Assembly (NCBI GenBank): GCA_946479335.1
Contig: CAMLFP010000003.1
Location: 1-52,124, forward strand
Source of the DNA: an uncultured Archangium sp.
Lineage (GTDB): Bacteria; Myxococcota; Myxococcia; Myxococcales; Myxococcaceae
DNA: 52,124 bases
Reading direction: 5' to 3'
The notes beneath the pieces are model-generated. The model was not told the origin of the DNA and searched no databases. It saw only the letters and a program-made list of their open reading frames with translations. A program made the translations under genes and the position numbers. Shown here piece by piece: positions 46,460 to 52,124 of the stretch (its first letter is position 1; the number at the start of each line of letters is the position of its first letter).

Positions 46460-48826
46460 TCAGTTGCGGAGCGGCTTGCCCTTCTCGAGCATGAACTGGA
46501 GCCGGTCTTGCGTCTTCGCCTCGCCGCACAGCGAGAGGAACGCTTCGAGCTCCAGGTCGAGAATCTGCTGCTCCGTCACCGGCGCGGTCGCCGAGGTGTT
46601 GCCGCCGGTCAGCACGTGGCCCAGCTTCTTGCCGATGAGGCGGTCGTGGTCCGAGATCTGGTGATTGAGGACCATGTCGTAGAGCGACATGTCGACCGTC
46701 GCCGCGCCGCTGCGGCCCGGGAGCAGGAACGTGGACTGACGCGGCGGCCGGAAGCCCGCCTCGGCCATGCCGATGGCGCGCGCCTTGGCGTCGGCCAGCA
46801 GGTGGTCGCGGTTCATCGAGATGTACGCGTCGGGCGCGAGGAAGCCCGCTTCACGGCCCTCTTCGGCCGAGGTCGCGACCTTCGCGGTGCCGATGGTGAG
46901 GAACGCCTTCTTCACGAAGTTGAAGGCGTCGACGTCCTTCCCGCCGGCGTAGATGCCCGCGAGGTTGCGCAGCAGCATCAGGTTGCCGCCACCGCCGGGG
47001 ATGAGCCCCACGCCGAACTCCACGAGGCCGATGTACGTCTCGGCCGCCGCGACCTGCGCGTTGCCGCCCATCGTCACTTCACAGCCGCCGCCCAGCGTGA
47101 GCTGGAAGGGCGCGGTGACGACGGGGATCGTCGAGTACCGGCTGCGCTGGTTCGCCTGCTGGAAGCCGCCGATGAGCTTCTTGATGTCGTCCCACTGGCC
47201 TTCCTTCGCGGCCCACAGCAGCGCGCCGATGTTCGCGCCCGCCGAGAACGCCGTCGGGTCGTCGTTGCCGATGACCAGGCCGCGGAGGTGCCGCTCCGCG
47301 TAGTCGATGGACTCGTGCATCAGCTCGATGACGTTCTGGTCGACGGAGTTCATCTTCGAGTGGAACGCCAGCAGGCCGATGCCGTCGCCCGCGTCGAACA
47401 GCGAAGCGGAGTCGTTGCCCTTGATGAGCTTGCCGCCGCGGCGCAGGCCGTCGACGGTGATCTGCCGGCCGATGGTCGGCACGTAGTTGGTCGACTTGCT
47501 GCCCACGTTCCAGAAGGTGTCGAACTGCGCCTGCTGGCCGTAGAACGAGGTGCGGCCCGAGGCGAGCATGTCTTCGACCCACTTCGCGACGCCGATGCCG
47601 AGCTCCTTCATGCGCGCGACGCCCTTGGCGACGCCGTACACGTCCCAGGTCTCGAACGGGCCCTGCTCCCACGCGTAGCCCCAGCGCATGGCGCGGTCGA
47701 TGTTCACCACGTCGTCGGCGATCTCCCCGAGCAGGTCGGCGGAGTACGCCAGCGTGCGCAGCGTCACCTCTTCAGCGAACTGGGCGGCCTTGTCTTTGCC
47801 GAACAGCACGGCGCGCACCTTGCCGGCGAGCGTCTCTTCGTCACGCGCGGCGCCGAGGCTGTCGAAGCGCACCTTGTTCTGCGCGCGGTACTCGAAGGTC
47901 TTGAGGTCGAGGACGGCGATGTCCTTGCTGCCCTTTTCCTTCTTGTAGAAACCGGAGCCCGTCTTGTCGCCGAGGATCTTCTTCTCGACCATCGACTTGA
48001 GCCAGTCGGGCGCCTTGAAGACCTCGCGCTGCGGGTCATTCTTCAGCGAGTCGTAGCAGTTGTTCGTCACGTGCAAGAACGTGTCGAGGCCCACGATGTC
48101 GGCGGTGCGGAAGACGGCCGACTTGGGGCGGCCCATCGGAGGCCCGAAGATCTTGTCGACCTCCTCGATGGTCACCTCGTACTTCGGCATCAACTGCATG
48201 GTCTTCATCATCCCGAAGGTGCCGATGCGGTTGGCGATGAAGTTGGTGGTGTCCTTGCCGTAGACGATGCCCTTGCCCAGCGTGCGCTCGCCGAACTCCG
48301 CGAAGGCGGCCAGCACCGCGGGGTTGGTCTTCTCGCCGGGCACCAGCTCCAGCAGCTTCATGTAGCGGACCGGGTTGAAGAAGTGCGTGACGAGGAAGCG
48401 CGACTTGAAGCTGTCGCTGCGGCCTTCGAGCATGCCGGCGATGCTCATGCCCGAGGTGTTGGAGCTGACGATGGTCTCGCCGTGCACCAGCGGCTCCAGC
48501 TTCGCGAAGAGGTCGTTCTTGAGCTTCAGGTCTTCCTTGATGACCTCGCAGACCCAGTCGCACTCGCCGACGCGCTTCAGGTCGTCTTCGAGGTTGCCGA
48601 TCTCGATGAGCGAGAGCGCCTTCTCGGTCATCAACGGCGCGGGCTTCTGCTTGCGCAGGTTCACCAGCGCCTGCGCCGCCAGCTTGTTGCGCTCGTTCGG
48701 CGCGGAGCCCGGGAGCACGATGTCGAGCAACAGAACGGGGATCCCGGCGTTGGCCAGGTGCGACGCGATGCCGCTGCCCATGACGCCGGCGCCAATCACG
48801 CAGGCCTTGCGAATGCGGAAGCTCAT
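46460..48826 (-). CDS. fadN: 3-hydroxyacyl-CoA dehydrogenase/enoyl-CoA hydratase, FadN type
   Basis: This 788-residue bifunctional enzyme has its dehydrogenase domain first (NAD-binding ACVIGAGVMGSGIASHLANAG at residues 8-28; HFFNPVRYMKLLE later) and its enoyl-CoA hydratase domain last (GLVIGNDDPTAFSAGANIGAL near 565, then GGGCEVTMGGNAQVAA). That inverted order and length match FadN of Bacillus subtilis, not FadB of Escherichia coli. It hydrates and oxidises acyl-CoA in beta-oxidation. GGAG precedes ATG 48826. fadA follows after 27 bases. The usual fadE is not in view. Upstream there is a perfect 15-base palindrome, a candidate operator. Confidence 0.93.
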   Translation of the reverse strand: MSFRIRKACVIGAGVMGSGIASHLANAGIPVLLLDIVLPGSAPNERNKLAAQALVNLRKQKPAPLMTEKALSLIEIGNLEDDLKRVGECDWVCEVIKEDLKLKNDLFAKLEPLVHGETIVSSNTSGMSIAGMLEGRSDSFKSRFLVTHFFNPVRYMKLLELVPGEKTNPAVLAAFAEFGERTLGKGIVYGKDTTNFIANRIGTFGMMKTMQLMPKYEVTIEEVDKIFGPPMGRPKSAVFRTADIVGLDTFLHVTNNCYDSLKNDPQREVFKAPDWLKSMVEKKILGDKTGSGFYKKEKGSKDIAVLDLKTFEYRAQNKVRFDSLGAARDEETLAGKVRAVLFGKDKAAQFAEEVTLRTLAYSADLLGEIADDVVNIDRAMRWGYAWEQGPFETWDVYGVAKGVARMKELGIGVAKWVEDMLASGRTSFYGQQAQFDTFWNVGSKSTNYVPTIGRQITVDGLRRGGKLIKGNDSASLFDAGDGIGLLAFHSKMNSVDQNVIELMHESIDYAERHLRGLVIGNDDPTAFSAGANIGALLWAAKEGQWDDIKKLIGGFQQANQRSRYSTIPVVTAPFQLTLGGGCEVTMGGNAQVAAAETYIGLVEFGVGLIPGGGGNLMLLRNLAGIYAGGKDVDAFNFVKKAFLTIGTAKVATSAEEGREAGFLAPDAYISMNRDHLLADAKARAIGMAEAGFRPPRQSTFLLPGRSGAATVDMSLYDMVLNHQISDHDRLIGKKLGHVLTGGNTSATAPVTEQQILDLELEAFLSLCGEAKTQDRLQFMLEKGKPLRN

Positions 48827-48929
48827 TTCAGGACTCCAGAAAAGGGAGGGAGTGGGGGTGAGTCGGGTTCGAAACGCGGCGATCCATAGCCCACGACAAC
48901 GCGCTGAGCCGTGAAATCGTCCGCCAAAA

Positions 48930-48944
48930 GTCTCCACTGGAGAC
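48930..48944. promoter_or_regulatory. Perfect palindrome, candidate operator before fadN
   Basis: GTCTCCA-C-TGGAGAC has seven-base arms around one base. It lies 104 bases upstream of fadN, between it and the divergent calpain genes. A TetR-type fatty-acid regulator could bind here; this is inferred from position only. Confidence 0.5.
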
Positions 48945-49059
48945 ATTCAGGCAGCGAGGCGCTTTGCACACATGCAAGTTGCCGTTTTCACGGCGCTTGA
49001 GGCACAATTTACAGCCCCCACGCAACTTGGTGGGCCGATGTGCGACAACTGGTTACCCG

Positions 49060-50226
49060 ATGCCTTCGATCACCGACCGAAAGATCGCCTCCCTGGTCAC
49101 CGCCTTCGAGGCGAAGCGCGCGCGCGACCCGGGGCTGAAGCTCACTGAAAAGCAGGCGCTGGAGCTCCTCGCGGCGGCGGGCGATCGCGCTGGCTGGTCG
49201 GCGTCGAAGACGCTGGCGGCGCTGAGCAAGCCGGGCCTGACCGTGGCGCAGCAGGTGGAGCTCGCGAAGCAGGGCCTGTCGGCGGGGGAGAAGGCCGACC
49301 TCGCGACCATCGTCAGCACGCTCCCCATGGAGCCGGTGGCGAAGAAGCTGCTGCAGGGCGTGGTCGACAGCTTCGGTGGTGGCACCAGCGTGTCGGGCCC
49401 GAACCTCGACGGCGGCACCGCGCCGAAGGTCGACTTGAAAGACCCGGCGCTGCACAAAGACGACCTCAACGCCGACGGCACGCCGAAGTTCGGCAAGGCC
49501 ACCTTCAGCGGCCCGCTCTTCGTCGACGGCGTGAAGACCGAAGACGTGCAGCAGGGCTACCTGGGCGACTGCTACTTCCCCGCGGCGATCGCGGCCATCG
49601 CGCAGCAGAACCCCGACGCGCTCAAGAAGATGATCAAGGCGAACGGTGACGGCACGTACTCCGTCACGTTCAAGAAGGTCGACTGGTACACGAAGGACGT
49701 CACCACGCAGACCGTGAAGGTCGACGGCGACCTCTACACGCGCAACGGCGAGGCGGCGTACGGGCGCTCGGCGGGTTCGAAAGACCCGAAGCAGATGGAG
49801 CTCTGGTTCCCGCTCCTCGAGAAGGCCTGGGCGAAGCTGCACCAGAGCTACAACGCCATCGGCAACGGCGGCGTGGCGAGCGACGTGTTCGAGGCGGTGC
49901 TGGGCGGCACGGGCGAGCAGCTCGAGACCAGCGTGGGCGACGCGAAGGTGTGGAGCGCCATCAAGAAGGCCATCGACGCGAAGAAGCCGGTGGCGGCGGG
50001 CACGCACGAAGACAACGGCCCGGTGAACTACACGAACACCGGCGTGTACGGCGATCACGCCTACTCGGTGCTCGGCTACGAGGAGAAGGCGGGCGAGAAG
50101 TTCGTCATCCTCCGCAACCCGTGGGGCGACTCGGAGCCCGCGGGCAACGGCGCCGACGACGGCGTCTTCAAGTTGAAGCTCTCCGAGTTCCGCCGCCTCT
50201 ACGAAAACGTGATGTTCCTGAAGTGA
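49060..50226 (+). CDS. Calpain-family (C2) cysteine protease, first of two
   Basis: The 388-residue protein has a helical N-terminal domain of about 105 residues (EKQALELLAAAGDRAGW; VELAKQGLSAGEKADLATIV), a short linker and a calpain catalytic domain (about 130-385). The triad is complete: Cys171 in QGYLGDCYFPAA, His333 in YGDHAYSVLGY and Asn353 in ILRNPWGDSE. The usual Trp after the Cys is Tyr. No signal peptide or membrane helix is seen. ATG 49060 is fixed by alignment with the paralogue downstream (both start MP-I-D-KIAS-V). It is followed by the paralogue after 29 bases. Substrate and secretion route are unknown. Confidence 0.9.
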   Translation: MPSITDRKIASLVTAFEAKRARDPGLKLTEKQALELLAAAGDRAGWSASKTLAALSKPGLTVAQQVELAKQGLSAGEKADLATIVSTLPMEPVAKKLLQGVVDSFGGGTSVSGPNLDGGTAPKVDLKDPALHKDDLNADGTPKFGKATFSGPLFVDGVKTEDVQQGYLGDCYFPAAIAAIAQQNPDALKKMIKANGDGTYSVTFKKVDWYTKDVTTQTVKVDGDLYTRNGEAAYGRSAGSKDPKQMELWFPLLEKAWAKLHQSYNAIGNGGVASDVFEAVLGGTGEQLETSVGDAKVWSAIKKAIDAKKPVAAGTHEDNGPVNYTNTGVYGDHAYSVLGYEEKAGEKFVILRNPWGDSEPAGNGADDGVFKLKLSEFRRLYENVMFLK

Positions 50227-50255
50227 ACTGACTCCCCCAACCTGGGCCCCACCGC

Positions 50256-51998
50256 ATGCCGACCATCTCTGACAAGAAGATCGCCTCCATCGTCACGTCG
50301 TTCCAGTCGCAGCTCAGCAGCAACCCGTCGCTGAAGCTGGGCGAGCAGCAGGCGCTCGACATCCTCGCGGCGGTGGGTGACCGCTCGGGCTGGTCGGCGA
50401 GCAAGGTGGCCGCGGAGCTCAAGAAGCCGGGCATGACGCTCGAGGCGAAGGTCGAGCTGGCGAAGAAGGGCCTGTCGTCGAGCGAGAAGAAGGACCTCGC
50501 GGCCGTCATCGCGTCGGTGCCGCTCGAGGCGAACGCGAAGGCGCTGCTCGAGGGCGTGCTGGGCTCGACGCCCGCGCCGCAGCCGAACGGCCCTTCGGTG
50601 AACGGGCTGTCGCTCACGGGTGATCAAGCCAACGGGTTGTCGGGCGTGACGAAGGCGGGCGCGACCATCGAGGCCATCAACCTCTCGGCGGCGCCCACCG
50701 GCCGGTACCACACCGATGACACCTTCTCGATCGGCAAGGCCGACGCGACCGGCAAGTTCTCGGGCGCGAAGCTGAGCGGCGACATGGCGATGCACGAGGG
50801 CGACGTCATCCGCCTCCGCGCGCGCTACGCCGACGGCACCACGTCGGACTGGATGGACATCAAGGCCAACACCGCGGAGACGAAGGACACCCGCAACGCC
50901 GAGGTCGCGCTGTTCCGCATTGGCCTCAAGCCGTCGGCCTCCGGTGGCGTCGACGTCGAGAACATCAACGAGGGCCGGCAGATCTCCGAGCCCGGCGCGA
51001 AGCTGCAGTTCACCAACCTCCGCACCAACGAGAAGCAGGTCATCACGTTGGACAAGGACGGCACCTTCCCCAAGGGCGTGAAGCTCAAGGGCCAGGGCGG
51101 CGACAGCTTCTCGGTGGCCGCGTCTGACGGCACCAACAACACCGGCTTCACCACCTCGGTGGGCAACGTCACCGTCTCGGGCGGCTCGGCGGGCGGCGAC
51201 ATCATCAAGGACCCCGCGCTCCACAAGGACGAGCTGAACGCCGACGGCACGCCGAAGTACGGCAAGAAGAACTTCACCGGCCCGCTCTTCGTCGACGGCG
51301 CGAAGTACGACGACGTGCAGCAGGGGCAGCTGGGTGATTGCTACTTCCCCTCCGCCATCGCCTCCATCGCCAACGTGCGCCCGGAAGTGTTCAAGGACGT
51401 CATCAAGTCGAACGGCGACGGCACGTACACCGTCACCTTCAAGGACCACGACTGGCGCAGCGGCAAGGACATCGACGTGCCCATCAAGGTCGACGGCGAT
51501 CTCTACGTGCGCAGCTACGGCGGCCCGCTCTACGGCAGCTCGAAGGGCTCGACCGACCCCAAGTCGATGGAGCTCTGGTTCCCGCTCCTCGAGAAGGCGT
51601 ATGCGCAGTGGAAGGGCAGCTACAACGCCATCGGCAACGGCGGCGCGTCGAACGACGTGTTCGAGGCCATCATGGGCGGCACCGGCAGCCAGATCAGCAC
51701 CAACTCCGGTGATGACCGCGTGTGGAACACCATCAAGAAGGCGCTCGACGCGAAGAAGCCGGTCTCCGCGGGCACGCACGATGACGGCGGCCCGGTGAAC
51801 TACGCGAACACCGGCGTGTACGGCGACCACTCGTACTCGGTGCTCGGCTACGAGGAGACCAACGGCACGAAGTACGTGACGCTCCGCAACCCGTGGGGTG
51901 AGTCGGAGCCCGCGGGCAACGGCGCGAACGATGGTGTGTTCAAGCTCCCGCTCTCGGAGTTCCGCCGCCTGTACGACAACGTGATGTACCTGAACTGA
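50256..51998 (+). CDS. Calpain-family (C2) cysteine protease, second, with inserted domain
   Basis: The 580-residue paralogue keeps the same N-terminal helical domain (1-105) and catalytic domain (about 318-580; Cys362 in QGQLGDCYFPSA, His525 in YGDHSYSVLGY, Asn545 in TLRNPWGESE). About 200 residues (110-315) inserted between them look like beta-sandwich modules (YHTDDTFSIGKADATGKFSG; VIRLRARYADGTTSDW), perhaps for binding. The ends and catalytic parts are very alike to the first gene, indicating tandem duplication followed by gain or loss of the insert. No signal peptide. A terminator follows. Confidence 0.9.
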   Translation: MPTISDKKIASIVTSFQSQLSSNPSLKLGEQQALDILAAVGDRSGWSASKVAAELKKPGMTLEAKVELAKKGLSSSEKKDLAAVIASVPLEANAKALLEGVLGSTPAPQPNGPSVNGLSLTGDQANGLSGVTKAGATIEAINLSAAPTGRYHTDDTFSIGKADATGKFSGAKLSGDMAMHEGDVIRLRARYADGTTSDWMDIKANTAETKDTRNAEVALFRIGLKPSASGGVDVENINEGRQISEPGAKLQFTNLRTNEKQVITLDKDGTFPKGVKLKGQGGDSFSVAASDGTNNTGFTTSVGNVTVSGGSAGGDIIKDPALHKDELNADGTPKYGKKNFTGPLFVDGAKYDDVQQGQLGDCYFPSAIASIANVRPEVFKDVIKSNGDGTYTVTFKDHDWRSGKDIDVPIKVDGDLYVRSYGGPLYGSSKGSTDPKSMELWFPLLEKAYAQWKGSYNAIGNGGASNDVFEAIMGGTGSQISTNSGDDRVWNTIKKALDAKKPVSAGTHDDGGPVNYANTGVYGDHSYSVLGYEETNGTKYVTLRNPWGESEPAGNGANDGVFKLPLSEFRRLYDNVMYLN

Positions 51999-52022
51999 GC
52001 GCCACAGCGCTTTGAGAACGCG

Positions 52023-52060
52023 AACGGGCACCGTGTGAAAACGCGGTGCTCGTTTCGTTT
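52023..52060 (+). terminator. Rho-independent terminator after the calpain pair
   Basis: AACGGGCACCG (52023-52033) pairs with CGGTGCTCGTT (52044-52054) over 11 positions with one G-T pair, followed by TTTCGTTT. It closes the two-gene calpain operon. Confidence 0.82.
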
Positions 52061-52124
52061 CTGGCCCTCGCCAGTGCGTCTTCGATGAGCGCCTGCTGGG
52101 CGACAGGCGCACACCTGCTCCGCG

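Noticed and set aside
46508..48889. A 793-residue plus-strand open frame opposite fadN.
   Set aside because: Shadow frame; the minus strand carries intact dehydrogenase and hydratase motifs.

Overview
The window is GC-rich DNA from a myxobacterium-like member of Myxococcota. The evidence is a MYXO-CTERM-type C-terminal sorting tail (protein on the minus strand at 39007-40005), many lipoproteins with Gly-rich TGGG linkers, an AgmX/PglI-type protein, a membrane Ser/Thr kinase, FHA, RCC1 and CAP-domain proteins, and tandem calpain-type proteases. No rRNA, tRNA, CRISPR array or insertion sequence was recognised. No stretch longer than about 300 bases lacks a gene; the longest gap, 48827-49059, holds the divergent fadN/calpain promoter region.

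Layout. 1-1.6 kb (minus): truncated TolC-family gene and a lone atpG. 1.7-10 kb (plus): five translationally coupled lipoprotein genes (vWA; choice-of-anchor/PKD/YfaP; Cys-rich with PPC; IPT/TIG repeats; Cys-rich) that look like one cell-surface assembly. 10-11.4 kb: two SUKH (SMI1/KNR4) genes of atypical codon use, a 58-residue small protein and a hairpin repeat. 11.4-14.7 kb (minus): amidase and FHA-Yip1 genes. 14.8-18.6 kb (plus): Gly/Tyr-rich secreted protein and a MacA-MacB-like efflux system. 18.6-25.8 kb: DUF1801, two overlapping sensor kinases (the first lacks a catalytic ATPase domain), and a TPR/PEGA/TonB-receptor fusion. 25.8-32.7 kb: carboxypeptidase-regulatory-like protein, thioesterase, Ser/Thr kinase plus partner, ABC-F ATPase, hotdog protein. 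32.7-40 kb: RCC1 lipoprotein, AgmX-like protein, small barrel, AbiEi/DUF559 nuclease, CAP lipoprotein, MYXO-CTERM protein. 40-45 kb: LON-domain protein, DedA, an ExbB-ExbD-ExbD motor operon, an MshEN-like protein, and a membrane protein with four L7/L12-like repeats. 45.2-48.8 kb (minus): fadN-fadA beta-oxidation operon. 49-52 kb (plus): two tandem calpain-family proteases.

How genes work together. Clear functional units are MacA/MacB (efflux), FadN/FadA (beta-oxidation), ExbB/ExbD/ExbD (proton-driven envelope motor, plausibly energising TonB-type partners such as the receptor here), and the coupled kinase pair. A strong theme is surface and secreted proteins made of eukaryote-like or adhesive repeat domains.

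A recurring promoter layout was noticed: a TAnnnT-like hexamer ending 6-10 bases before the start codon of many genes that lack a Shine-Dalgarno sequence, suggesting frequent leaderless mRNAs. All functional statements come from reading motifs by eye; no database search was possible.
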